DNA from: an uncultured Gemmiger sp.
GTDB taxonomy: Bacteria; Bacillota; Clostridia; Oscillospirales; Ruminococcaceae
Direction: 5' to 3'
Assembly: GCA_934502625.1 (NCBI GenBank)
Contig: CAKSUQ010000030.1
Span: 1 to 21,874, forward strand
Length of the DNA stretch: 21,874 nucleotides
Below are positions 6,671-14,695 of this stretch, piece after piece. A program made the translations under genes and the position numbers. Position 1 is the first letter of the stretch, and each line of letters starts with the position of its first letter. The notes beneath the pieces were generated by a model. The model was not told the DNA's origin and searched no databases. It was given only the letters and a program-made list of their open reading frames with translations.

Positions 6671-7865
6671 TTTTCCGATTCTGGCTGCCGACGAAAACGG
6701 CAAGCGCCTTGTCTATCTGGACAGCGCCGCCACGACCCAGCACCCCACGCAGGTTCTGAACGCGGTGGTCGACTACTATACTAAAGAGAACGCAAACCCC
6801 CACCGCGGCGTCTACGAGCTGGCCATGCGCGCCACCGACGCCCACGAGGGCGCGCGCCACACCGTCGCGCAGTTCTTTGGCGCCGAGGACGACGAGATCG
6901 TCTTCACCCAGAACACGACCGAGTCGCTGAACCTCGTTGCCTACAGCTACGGCATGAATTTCCTGCATGAGGGCGATGAGATCGTGATCTCCGTGGCCGA
7001 GCATCACTCCAACATGGTGCCGTGGCAGCGCGTGGCGAAGGCCACCGGCGCGAAGCTCGTCTACCTGTACCCCGGCGAGAACGGCCGCCTGACGACCGAG
7101 GAGCTGGACAAAAAGATCACCGCGAAGACGAAGGTCGTCGCCGTGGCGATGGTCTCGAACGTCTTGGGTCTGCGCGCGCCGGTCGAGGAAATCGTCAAGC
7201 GTGCCCACGCCGTCGGTGCCGTTGTTGTGCTGGACTGCGCCCAGAGCGCGCCCCACACCCCTGTCGACGTCAAGAAGCTCGACGTGGACTTCGCGGCCTG
7301 CTCTGCCCACAAGCTGTATGCCCCCATGGGCGTCGGTGCGCTGTACGCCCGCGCCGAGCTGCTGGAAAAAATGCCGCCCTTCCTGAGCGGCGGCGACATG
7401 ATCGCTGCCGTGCACGAGCAGACCGCCACATGGGCGGACGGCCCGCGCAAGTTTGAGGCCGGCACCCGCAACGTCGGTGGCGAGGTCGGCTTTGCCGCTG
7501 CCATCGACTACATGAAGGGCATCGGCTGGCAGGCCATGGAGGAGCACGAGCACATGCTGCTTGACCGTATGCTGACCGGTATGCGCGCAATGCCGTGGCT
7601 GACCGTCTACGGCGAGCCCGTGGCCGACGGCCGCTACGGCGTCGTCAGCTTCAACGTCAACGAGGTACACCCCCACGACGTCGCGACGATCCTTGACGCG
7701 GGCGGCGTGGCTGTGCGCGCCGGACATCACTGCGCCCAGCCCTTGATGGAGTATCTGGGCATCGGCAGCTGCTGCCGCGCCAGCGTGGCGATCTACAACA
7801 CCCCGGAGGACGTGGACGCCCTGCTGGAAAATCTTGAAAATGTCAGAAAGGTGATGGGCCTGTGA
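6654..7865 (+). CDS. sufS: SufS, cysteine desulfurase (group II)
   Basis: SufS is a PLP enzyme that takes sulfur from L-cysteine and passes it as persulfide to SufU. The 403 residues match the family. Motifs include DSAATTQHP (23-31), the cofactor-binding HHSN (117-120) and D194 with AQSAPH. The Schiff-base lysine is K220 in SAHKLYAPMGVGALY. RAGHHCAQPLM (355-365) is conserved, and the catalytic cysteine is C374 in GSCCRASVAIYN. The preceding cysteine C373 is an extra neighbour. An AGGGAGG ribosome site lies within the sufD 3' end. sufU starts within the sufS stop (GTGA), so the two partner proteins are translationally coupled. Confidence 0.97.
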   Translation: MNWTADFPILAADENGKRLVYLDSAATTQHPTQVLNAVVDYYTKENANPHRGVYELAMRATDAHEGARHTVAQFFGAEDDEIVFTQNTTESLNLVAYSYGMNFLHEGDEIVISVAEHHSNMVPWQRVAKATGAKLVYLYPGENGRLTTEELDKKITAKTKVVAVAMVSNVLGLRAPVEEIVKRAHAVGAVVVLDCAQSAPHTPVDVKKLDVDFAACSAHKLYAPMGVGALYARAELLEKMPPFLSGGDMIAAVHEQTATWADGPRKFEAGTRNVGGEVGFAAAIDYMKGIGWQAMEEHEHMLLDRMLTGMRAMPWLTVYGEPVADGRYGVVSFNVNEVHPHDVATILDAGGVAVRAGHHCAQPLMEYLGIGSCCRASVAIYNTPEDVDALLENLENVRKVMGL

Positions 7866-8326
7866 ACCTGAACGAATTGTATACCCAGATCATTACCGAG
7901 AACAGCCGCAGCAAGGAGAACCGCCACCCCGTTGAGGGCGCGACCCACAGCTTAGAGGGCGTGAACCCCAGCTGCGGCGACGACATCACATTGCAGCTGC
8001 GCGTGAAGGACGGACAGATCGAGGACGCCGGTTTCATCGGCAGCGGCTGCGCCATCTCGCAGGCGTCGGCTTCCCTGATGATCGACCTTGTGAAAGGCCG
8101 CACCGTCGAGGATGCGCACCGTCTCATCAGCCTGTATTTCCAGATGATCAAGGGCAAGATCACCCCGGAGGAGCTGGACGACCTCGAAGACGTCGCCGCC
8201 CTGCAGGGCATCGCCCATGTCCCCGCCCGCGTCAAGTGCGCCGTGCTTGCCTGGCATACGCTGGAGGAAGCGCTGGACGGTGAAGGGAAAGTCGGCGGGA
8301 AGGTTACGACCGAGGATAAAGAGTAA
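7862..8326 (+). CDS. sufU: SufU, zinc-dependent sulfur acceptor
   Basis: SufU is the IscU-like partner of SufS in Gram-positive bacteria. It accepts persulfide sulfur from SufS by a zinc ligand swap. The 154 residues contain the expected zinc ligands: C38 and D40 in PSCGDDI, C63 in GSGCAISQA and C126 in RVKCAVLAW. The 18-20 residue insertion between the second and third ligand regions that separates SufU from IscU appears present (LYFQMIKGKITPEELDD). It starts with GTG overlapping the sufS stop. It is the last gene of the operon and is followed by a terminator. Confidence 0.96.
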   Translation: MNLNELYTQIITENSRSKENRHPVEGATHSLEGVNPSCGDDITLQLRVKDGQIEDAGFIGSGCAISQASASLMIDLVKGRTVEDAHRLISLYFQMIKGKITPEELDDLEDVAALQGIAHVPARVKCAVLAWHTLEEALDGEGKVGGKVTTEDKE

Positions 8327-8338
8327 ACCCACACATCG

Positions 8339-8376
8339 ACACGCAGCAGAGTTTTGCACTTTGCTGCGTGTTTTTG
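8339..8376 (+). terminator. Terminator of the suf operon
   Basis: ACACGCAGCA (8339-8348) pairs with TGCTGCGTGT (8362-8371) and is followed by TTTTTG. It lies 12 nt after the sufU stop. Confidence 0.85.
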
Positions 8377-8387
8377 TTTGCTGATAT

Positions 8388-8549
8388 GTAGGGGCGGGGC
8401 TCTGCCCCGCCCGTGCCCGTTTGCGCCATGGCAAACTTCACGGGCGCATATCGAATGCGCCCCTACGGTTGTAGGGGTCGGCGTCCTCGACGACCCGCCA
8501 GCATGGTGGCTGCGTCAACTTACCGGGCGGAGCAGAGCCCCGCCCCTAC
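8388..8549. repeat. GTAGGGGCG-type palindromic intergenic element
   Basis: A 162-bp element whose ends are inverted repeats of 26 bp with one mismatch (8388-8413 versus 8524-8549). The outermost 18 bp are perfect. It has internal hairpins, including GGGCGCA/TGCGCCC (8442-8462 region). There is no credible open frame. Related GTAGGGGCG-ended elements lie at 14696-14772, 18041-18122 and 19631 onward. Confidence 0.8.
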
Positions 8550-8596
8550 GTTTTGCTGAATATTTTCCCTGTCTACTTTTCTTTTCCCCACATCTG

Positions 8597-8605
8597 TGGT
8601 ACAAT
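8597..8605 (+). promoter_or_regulatory. Extended -10 promoter of asnB
   Basis: TGG followed by TACAAT (8600-8605) makes an extended -10 element. No good -35 is visible 17 nt upstream. The asnB start codon is 60 nt downstream. Confidence 0.45.
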
Positions 8606-8665
8606 ACATAAATATATAAGCTAAAATCCAGTGATTGTGCCTATAGAGAGAAAGGGAATTTTACC

Positions 8666-10516
8666 ATGTGTGGTTTTGTTGGCTTTACCGGTCTGCGTGA
8701 GCAGCGCGAGGCGATCCTGCACAGGATGGCCGACCGCATCATCCACCGCGGCCCCGATATGGAAGGGTATCACATCAGCGGCGACGACCCGCGCAGCGCC
8801 ATTGCGCTGGGCTTCCGCCGCCTGAGCATCATCGATCTGGCCGCAGGCAAGCAGCCGATGTACAACGAGGACGGCACCGTCGTCTGCGTGTTCAACGGCG
8901 AGATTTACAACTTCATGGATCTGCGCACCGAGCTGCAGGCCAAGGGGCATGTCTTCAAGACCCATTGCGACACCGAAGTCATCATTCATGGCTACGAGGA
9001 GTACGGCACAAAGCTGGCCGGGATGCTGCGCGGCATGTTCGCCTTCGTCGTGTGGGACACCAAGACGAACGAAATGTACGGTGCGCGGGATATTTTCGGC
9101 ATAAAGCCGTTCTATTACACCCAGACCGACGCGGGTGAGCTGCTGTTCGGCAGTGAGATCAAGAGCCTGCTGGAGCACCCCGGCTTCCGCCGCGAGGTCA
9201 ACGCCGAGGCGCTGCGCCCCTACCTGACCTTCCAGTACAGCGCCATGAACGAGACCTTCTTCAAGGGCACCTACAAGCTGCCCCCGGCACACTGGTTCAC
9301 CTTCAAGGACGGCCAGATGCACATTGAGCGCTACTGGGACGCCGATTTCCGCCATCCCACCACACTTTCCTACGAGGCTGCCGCCGATGAGATCGACGCC
9401 CGCGTGCGTGAGAGCGTCGCCGCCCACCGCATCAGCGATGTCAAGGTCGGCTCGTTCCTGTCCGGCGGTGTCGATTCCAGCTATATCACAGCCTGCCTGA
9501 TGCCCGACGAGACCTTCTCGGTCGGCTTTGCCAGCCCCGACGGCACCCACAAGTTCGACGAGACAACCGAGGCGGGCGAACTTAGCCAGAAACTCGGCAT
9601 CAAGAACTACCGCGAGATGCTGACGAAGGAGCAGTGCCTCGACGCGTTCGCGGACATCCAGTACCACATGGACGAGCCGCAGTCCAACCCGTCCAGCGTG
9701 CCGCTCTACTTCCTGTGCCAACTGGCGCGCCAGCACGTCACGGTCGTGCTCTCCGGCGAGGGCGCTGATGAGATCTACGCCGGCTACGAGTGGTACGCCG
9801 ACACCCCGCTGATGCAGAAGTACAAGCACATCCCCGCGCCGTTGCGCCACTTGGCAAGCGATGTCAGCCAGCAGCTGCCCTACTTCAAGGGGCACGACTT
9901 CATCATCAAGGGCAGCGGCCGCCCGGAGGATTGGTTCATCGGGCAGGCGCACGTCTTTGAGGAGAAGGATGCCTACGACATCCTGAAGCCGAAGTACCGC
10001 GTCGGCCCCACCGCCCGCGAGGTCGCCGCGCCGATCTACGACCGCGTGAAAGACCTCTCCGAGCTGGAAAAGAAGCAGTACCTCGATTTGAACCTTTGGC
10101 TGCCCGGCGATATTCTGCTGAAGGCCGACAAGATGAGCATGGCGCACAGTCTGGAGCTGCGCGTGCCCTACCTCGACCGCGAGGTTCTGCGCGAGGCGCA
10201 GACCTACCCCGACAGCTATAAGCTGCGCGGCGACACGAAGGCCGTGCTGCGCACCGCCGCCAACAAGACGCTGCCCGACGCATGGGCGAACCGCACGAAG
10301 AAAGGCTTCCCGGTGCCGATCGCCAAGTGGCTGGAAGACCCGGAATTTTCTGCCAAGGTGCGCAAGAGCTTCACGAGCGACGTCGCGGCGGAGTATTTCG
10401 ACCAAGACAAGCTGGTCGCCATGCTGGCCGACCCCAAGCACGAGCGCCGCAAGATCTGGACTGCCTACACCTTCCTGACGTGGCATGAGCAGTTCTTTGA
10501 GAAGTTTGATGCGTAA
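8666..10516 (+). CDS. asnB: Asparagine synthase-type glutamine amidotransferase
   Basis: The 616-residue protein has an N-terminal class II glutaminase domain with catalytic C2 (MCGFVGF), RGPDMEGYH (28-36), FNGEIYN (76-82) and the AsnB-type RDIFGIKPFYY. The C-terminal synthase domain carries the PP-loop LSGGVDSSY (265-273) and VVLSGEGADEIYAGY. The standard reaction is Asp + Gln + ATP to Asn + Glu. However, members of this family also amidate peptidoglycan: LtsA and AsnB1 act on meso-diaminopimelate, and Lactococcus AsnH acts on cross-bridge D-Asp. The next genes are a D-Asp-ligase-like enzyme and murE, so a cell-wall role is plausible, though asparagine synthesis remains the default. AAAGGGA precedes the ATG. 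It is intact and of normal length. Confidence 0.9.
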   Translation: MCGFVGFTGLREQREAILHRMADRIIHRGPDMEGYHISGDDPRSAIALGFRRLSIIDLAAGKQPMYNEDGTVVCVFNGEIYNFMDLRTELQAKGHVFKTHCDTEVIIHGYEEYGTKLAGMLRGMFAFVVWDTKTNEMYGARDIFGIKPFYYTQTDAGELLFGSEIKSLLEHPGFRREVNAEALRPYLTFQYSAMNETFFKGTYKLPPAHWFTFKDGQMHIERYWDADFRHPTTLSYEAAADEIDARVRESVAAHRISDVKVGSFLSGGVDSSYITACLMPDETFSVGFASPDGTHKFDETTEAGELSQKLGIKNYREMLTKEQCLDAFADIQYHMDEPQSNPSSVPLYFLCQLARQHVTVVLSGEGADEIYAGYEWYADTPLMQKYKHIPAPLRHLASDVSQQLPYFKGHDFIIKGSGRPEDWFIGQAHVFEEKDAYDILKPKYRVGPTAREVAAPIYDRVKDLSELEKKQYLDLNLWLPGDILLKADKMSMAHSLELRVPYLDREVLREAQTYPDSYKLRGDTKAVLRTAANKTLPDAWANRTKKGFPVPIAKWLEDPEFSAKVRKSFTSDVAAEYFDQDKLVAMLADPKHERRKIWTAYTFLTWHEQFFEKFDA

Positions 10517-10526
10517 ATCATACGTG

Positions 10527-10672
10527 CCTTCCCCCTAGGGGGAAGGTGGCCGAGGCTCCGACCGAGGCCGGATGAGGGGCGGCGCGCCCGGCGCAACCCG
10601 TTCGCAGGTGGCTGCGGCAAGTCCGCCCCTCATCAGTCCGCTACGCGGACAGCTCCCCCCCAGGGGGAAGCC
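10527..10672. repeat. CCTTCCCCC-type palindromic element, copy 1 (upstream of the ATP-grasp gene)
   Basis: It starts with a perfect 20-bp palindrome (10527-10546). Next come a 12-bp inverted repeat GATGAGGGGCGG (10571-10582) with its complement (10623-10634), the hairpin GTCCGC-TAC-GCGGAC (10636-10650) and a final CCCCCCAGGGGGAAG. Bases 10538-10582 are identical, in inverted orientation, to 12018-12062 in copy 2. Confidence 0.85.
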
Positions 10673-10699
10673 TATTTTATAAAATCGGAGATGTTCCCA

Positions 10700-11926
10700 A
10701 TGTCTGATATTATCCCTGTCTTTCTTGGCGCAGACCTGAACTGCTACAACTTTGCCCGTGCGTTCCACGAGGCCTACGGCGTCGAGAGCTATGCCTATGG
10801 CCGCTACCCGATGGCGCCGACGAAGTATTCCAAGATCATCCACTTCACCACCGTGCCCGATATGGACAACGAGGACACGATGCTGCGCATTTTGCACGAC
10901 TTTGCGGCACAGCATAAGGGCAAGCGGCTCTACCTGTTCGGCTGCACCGACGACTACGCCGCCATGATCATCCGCCGCAAGGCCGAGCTGACCGAGTATA
11001 TCGCCCCCGGCCCCGCCGCCGACCTGTACGGCTCGATCCAGAAAAAGGCCGAGTTCTACGAGGTGTGCGAGAAGTTCGGCATCCCCTACCCAGACTCGAA
11101 GATTTTGACCGCGCCCGTCGACGCCGCCGAGCTGACCGAAGAAAAGCTCGGCTTTGGCTATCCCATCATCGTCAAGCCGTCGTCCAGCGTCGACTACTGG
11201 AAGCACCCGTTCGACACGATGAAGAAGGTTTACACCGCCGCCACCCCCGCCGAGGCCGCCGAGATCGTCAAGACGATCTATGCCAGCGGCTACCCTGACC
11301 GGATGGTGCTGCAGAAGATGGTGCCGGGCGGCGACGACCACATGCGCGTGCTGACGGCTTTCTCTGACGAGAACGGCAAGGTGCGCGCCATGTGCCTCGG
11401 TCACACGATGGTCGAGGAACATACCCCGCACGGTCTCGGCAACCACGCCGCCATCGTCAGTGAGGACACGACCTCCCTGCCGCTGGTGGAAAATATCCGC
11501 CAGATGCTTGAAGCCTGCCACTACACAGGCTTCTCAAACTTTGACATCAAGTACAGCGGCATCCCCGGCGACTACCGCGTGTTCGAGATCAACCTGCGCC
11601 AAGGCCGCAGCAACTACTATGTGACCGCCACCGGCATGAACATTGCCAAGCTGGTCGTGGAAAAGTGGAACGACGGCGGCACTGACTGCGTGCTGAACAA
11701 GAACGAGGTGTTCTGGCATCATGTGCCCGCGCAGGTGGCCTTCACCTACACCGAGGACAAAGACCTCGTCGCCCGCGCCAAAACGCTGAAAGCCGAGGGC
11801 AAGGAAGCCTGCAGCCTGCTGTACAAGCCCGACCTTATGTGGAATCCCGTGCGCTACGCCTGCGTGCTGGAACAGCTGCGGCGGCAGTTCAAGAAGTTTA
11901 AGACGTATTATCCGGTGAAAAAATAA
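10700..11926 (+). CDS. ATP-grasp ligase, D-aspartate ligase-like
   Basis: The 408-residue cytosolic ATP-grasp enzyme opens with IIPVFLGADLNCYNFARAF (4-22) and YAYGRYPMAPTKYSK (31-45). This resembles D-aspartate ligases of the Enterococcus faecium Aslfm type, which attach D-Asp to the lysine of UDP-MurNAc-pentapeptide. ATP-grasp features are YPIIVKPSSSVDYWK (154-168), MVPGGDDHMRVLTAF (207-221) and the metal-binding FEINLRQGRSNYY (295-307). Start choice: GGAG (10687-10690) lies 9 nt before the ATG at 10700. The ATG at 10691 touches that site and is less likely. It lies between asnB and murE, which supports a cell-wall role. Another amino-acid ligase specificity cannot be excluded. Confidence 0.8.
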   Translation: MSDIIPVFLGADLNCYNFARAFHEAYGVESYAYGRYPMAPTKYSKIIHFTTVPDMDNEDTMLRILHDFAAQHKGKRLYLFGCTDDYAAMIIRRKAELTEYIAPGPAADLYGSIQKKAEFYEVCEKFGIPYPDSKILTAPVDAAELTEEKLGFGYPIIVKPSSSVDYWKHPFDTMKKVYTAATPAEAAEIVKTIYASGYPDRMVLQKMVPGGDDHMRVLTAFSDENGKVRAMCLGHTMVEEHTPHGLGNHAAIVSEDTTSLPLVENIRQMLEACHYTGFSNFDIKYSGIPGDYRVFEINLRQGRSNYYVTATGMNIAKLVVEKWNDGGTDCVLNKNEVFWHHVPAQVAFTYTEDKDLVARAKTLKAEGKEACSLLYKPDLMWNPVRYACVLEQLRRQFKKFKTYYPVKK

Positions 11927-11928
11927 GG

Positions 11929-12074
11929 CCTTCCCCTGAGGGGGAAGCTGTCACCGAAGGTGACTGATGAGGGGCAGACCTGCCGTAACAACCCATTCAC
12001 GGGCAATCGCGGGCACGCCGCCCCTCATCCGGCCTCGGTCGGAGCCTCGGCCACCTTCCCCCGTTGGGGGAAGG
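11929..12074. repeat. CCTTCCCCC-type palindromic element, copy 2 (inverted, downstream of the ATP-grasp gene)
   Basis: Same family as copy 1, in opposite orientation, with 45 identical bases (12018-12062). Its hairpin GTCACC-GAA-GGTGAC (11950-11964) corresponds to GTCCGC-TAC-GCGGAC of copy 1. It differs by two compensating base pairs, so the stem is kept while the sequence changes. It starts 2 bases after the ATP-grasp stop and ends just before the murE ribosome site. Confidence 0.85.
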
Positions 12075-12095
12075 CTTTTAAGAAGGATGTTTTTC

Positions 12096-13556
12096 ATGAA
12101 ATTAAACGACCTTGTCCAACATATCTCCCACACCGGCACGTCCGACACTGACATTACCGCGATTACCTATGACTCCCGCAAGGCTGCGGCCGGGTCGCTG
12201 TTCGTCTGCTTAGTCGGCGCGTGGCTGGACGGCCACACCTACGCCGCAAGCGCCTATCAAAACGGCTGCCGCGCCTTCCTCGTCGAGCATACGCTCGACC
12301 TGCCCGCCGACGCTGTGCAGATCATCACTGATGACACCCGCGCGGCGCTGGCCGTCATCGGCGCGGACTTCTACGGCAACCCCGCCGACGAGCTGCACCT
12401 CATCGGTATCACCGGTACCAAGGGCAAGACGACGACCGCCCTGCTGACCGCCGCCATCATGACCGAGGCCGGGCTGCCCTGCGCCTACATCGGCTCCAAC
12501 GGTGTCGACATTGCGGGCGTACACGAGGCCACCGCCAACACGACGCCAGAAAGCCTTGAGCTGCACCGCCTGTTCCGCAAAATGCTGGACGCGGGCGTCC
12601 ACCACTGCGTGCTGGAGGTCAGCAGTCAAGCGCTGCGCCACCACCGCGTTGACGGTGTGCCGTTTGAGGTCGTGGCCTTCACGAACCTGTCCGAGGATCA
12701 TATCGGCCCCGGCGAGCACCCGGATTTCGAGGATTACAAGTGCGCCAAGCGCCGCTTGTTCGCCGAATATGACGCCCGCACGATGGTTTATAATGTAGAC
12801 GACCCCTACAGCGACTTCATGCGTGAGGGCTTCAGGGGACAACAGGTCAGCTTCGGTATTGAGAACGCCGCCGACTACCGCGCCGAAAATCTCGCGCAGT
12901 ACCGCAGCCAGACCGCGCTCGGCGTCGATTTTGACTGCCGGCACGCGGGCGCGGCGACCCATGTTGAGGTCATGTCCCCCGGCGCGTTCAGCGCGTCGGA
13001 TGCGCTGTGCGCCATCGCACTGTGCGGTGCGTTCGGCGTGACGCCCGCACAGGCTGCCGCGACGCTGGCGCACACCCCCGTGCAGGGGCGCTTTGAGGTC
13101 GTCGAGGGTCTGCCCGGCCGCACCTTCATCGTCGACTACAGCCACAACGGCCTTGCGCTGACGAGCGCGCTGAAAACGCTGCGCGCCTATCATCCGCACC
13201 GCCTGATCTGTGTTTTCGGCTCGGTCGGCGGCCGCACGCAGGTGCGCCGCAAGGAGCTGGCCGACGCGTCCAGCGCCTACGCCGATTACAGCATCATCAC
13301 CAGCGACAACCCCGACAGCGAGCCGCCGGAGGATGTCATTTGCGACATTGCCGGGCATATGGCCGACGGTGCGCCCTACACCTGCATCACCGACCGCCGC
13401 GAGGCAATCTACACCGCAGTCAAGATGGCCGAAGACGGCGACATCGTCCTGTTTGCAGGCAAGGGTCACGAGGATTACCAGCTCATCAACGGCAAAAAAG
13501 AACATTTCGTCGAGCGGGAGATCATCAAAGAAGCCTGCGCGGCGTTGAGGAAGTAA
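12096..13556 (+). CDS. murE: MurE, UDP-MurNAc-tripeptide synthetase, probably L-lysine type
   Basis: A cytosolic Mur ligase that adds the third residue of the peptidoglycan stem peptide. The 486 residues contain the uridine-binding N-domain (TYDSRKAAAGSLFVCLVG, 24-41), the P-loop GITGTKGKTTT (104-114), NTTPESLELHRLF (148-160) and EVSSQALRHHRVDG (174-187). K218 in EDYKCAKRR is the likely carbamylated lysine. The specificity loop reads DNPDSE (404-409), not the DNPR of meso-diaminopimelate-adding enzymes. DHIGPGEHP (201-209) and DYSHNG (347-352) also resemble lysine-type MurE of lactic bacteria. The start ATG follows AGAAGGA with 8 nt spacing. Frame continuing upstream is just the palindromic element being read through. 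Confidence 0.9.
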   Translation: MKLNDLVQHISHTGTSDTDITAITYDSRKAAAGSLFVCLVGAWLDGHTYAASAYQNGCRAFLVEHTLDLPADAVQIITDDTRAALAVIGADFYGNPADELHLIGITGTKGKTTTALLTAAIMTEAGLPCAYIGSNGVDIAGVHEATANTTPESLELHRLFRKMLDAGVHHCVLEVSSQALRHHRVDGVPFEVVAFTNLSEDHIGPGEHPDFEDYKCAKRRLFAEYDARTMVYNVDDPYSDFMREGFRGQQVSFGIENAADYRAENLAQYRSQTALGVDFDCRHAGAATHVEVMSPGAFSASDALCAIALCGAFGVTPAQAAATLAHTPVQGRFEVVEGLPGRTFIVDYSHNGLALTSALKTLRAYHPHRLICVFGSVGGRTQVRRKELADASSAYADYSIITSDNPDSEPPEDVICDIAGHMADGAPYTCITDRREAIYTAVKMAEDGDIVLFAGKGHEDYQLINGKKEHFVEREIIKEACAALRK

Positions 13557-13597
13557 AAAATACCCTTGATTCAGTTTTGAATCAAGGGTATTTTTTT
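13555..13597. terminator. Bidirectional terminator between murE and the membrane protein gene
   Basis: TACCCTTGATTCA (13561-13573) pairs perfectly with 13578-13590 around GTTT. It is flanked by six A on the left and seven T on the right, so it works on both strands. Confidence 0.92.
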
Positions 13598-14684
13598 ACG
13601 CCCCCGCCCGCGGCACAAACAATGCGGCGGCTAGGTAAACAAAATACAATGCCATGCACGCCCCGCCCTGCCAGCGCTTGAGCTTATGCTTACACAGCGG
13701 CGGCAGCAGCAATATCAGCGCCATTGCAGCGCAGACCGGCACCTCGTAGCTGCGGAACTGCGCTCCGACGGGCAGCCGATGGCGGTACATCAGGCTGGAG
13801 ATCGGCAGCGCAAGCGTCAGGTTCAGGATCGCGCTGTTCAGCAGCTGGATGGGCAGCGAGTCGGGCGGGTAGTAGCGGCAGCGGATCGAGAACCGCTTCC
13901 ACACCGAGCCGAAGGGGTGTTCCAGCGCCTCGGTCAGCAGGGGGATACAGAATCCAAAGCTGATGAGCGACGCCGCCCACAGCGCCTGTATCGTGCCCGT
14001 AAGGTTTGCCATCGTCGTGGCGCTGTAGACGAGCGCCAGCGCGCCCGCCGCCAGCAGCGCCAGCCCGCCGACGACGCCCGCCAGATTCTTCAGCGAGTTT
14101 CCGACGCTCATGACCGGGAATGCCATCGTGTGCGCGGTGTAGCCGTACTCCTGCGCGGCAAGACGCGGGCTGGGCGTCGATTCAGACGTCGACACGGCCT
14201 CGATCGTCTCGCCAAAGGTAAAGTTGTGCTGGAACACAATGCTCATCAAAATGAACAGCACGAACAGCAGCATCAGCAGCCCCGTGCCGGTGTAGCTCAG
14301 CGAGCCGTCCCGCACAAAGACCGCCAACACGCCGCAGGCCGCCAACAGCAGCAGGCATTTGCGGCAGAACTCGCTGCGGTCAGCCACGGCGGCATGGCGG
14401 CGGTTCAGCAGACAGACGGCCAGCGCCAGCCCCAGATTCGTGACCGCGCCCGCCAGCGCCGTACCGACGGCCAGACCTGTGACCCCCATGCCGGCTGCGA
14501 GGAAGGCCAGCGTCAGCTGCGGCAGCGCCAGACAGAACGGCGCGACCGTGCCGCCCACGACCCACATGGGCAGCCCCAGCAGGGCGCAGCACCAAGTGGT
14601 GCACCGCCCCGCCAACCGACTGCCCACCGCCGTGAGGATCAGGCCGAGGGTGTAGATCAATAATGTTGCAAGTAAAATCGACAT
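13596..14684 (-). CDS. Divergent CaCA (cation/Ca2+ exchanger)-like membrane protein
   Basis: The 362-residue polytopic protein has about ten hydrophobic segments in two similar halves, as in Na+/Ca2+ exchangers of the YrbG type. First half: GSRLAGR (21-27), LLGLPMWVVGGTVAPFCLAL (35-54) followed by PQ, then VGTALAGAVTNLGLAL (73-88). Second half: LAGVVGGLALLAAGALALVY (201-220), ALWAASLISFGFCIPLLTEA (234-253), NSAILNLTLAL. In working exchangers the alpha repeats contain GTSxPE with essential glutamates. Here these read ALPQ (53-56) and CIPL (246-249), so the acidic ligands are missing. It may transport another ion or be inactive. The start is ATG at 14684. Upstream frame (to 14759) is translation of a palindromic element. 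The ribosome site is weak. Confidence 0.6.
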   Translation of the reverse strand: MSILLATLLIYTLGLILTAVGSRLAGRCTTWCCALLGLPMWVVGGTVAPFCLALPQLTLAFLAAGMGVTGLAVGTALAGAVTNLGLALAVCLLNRRHAAVADRSEFCRKCLLLLAACGVLAVFVRDGSLSYTGTGLLMLLFVLFILMSIVFQHNFTFGETIEAVSTSESTPSPRLAAQEYGYTAHTMAFPVMSVGNSLKNLAGVVGGLALLAAGALALVYSATTMANLTGTIQALWAASLISFGFCIPLLTEALEHPFGSVWKRFSIRCRYYPPDSLPIQLLNSAILNLTLALPISSLMYRHRLPVGAQFRSYEVPVCAAMALILLLPPLCKHKLKRWQGGACMALYFVYLAAALFVPRAGA

Positions 14685-14695
14685 ATGCAAAATCC

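Noticed and set aside
8550..8665. Riboswitch or T-box leader upstream of asnB
   Set aside because: The leader is about 60 nt, with no specifier hairpin, T-box sequence or antiterminator pair visible.
8621..10486. 621-codon open frame on the minus strand opposite asnB
   Set aside because: Shadow of asnB with biased Val/Leu/Gly/Arg composition and no recognisable motifs; asnB motifs are complete on the plus strand.
10527..12074. CRISPR array or composite transposon around the ATP-grasp gene
   Set aside because: There are only two copies, inverted and without spacers, transposase or clear target duplications. Treated as palindromic elements instead.
11967..12095. N-terminal extension of MurE by 43 residues
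   Set aside because: The extension is translation of the palindromic element. The ATG at 12096 has a good ribosome site and matches family N-termini.
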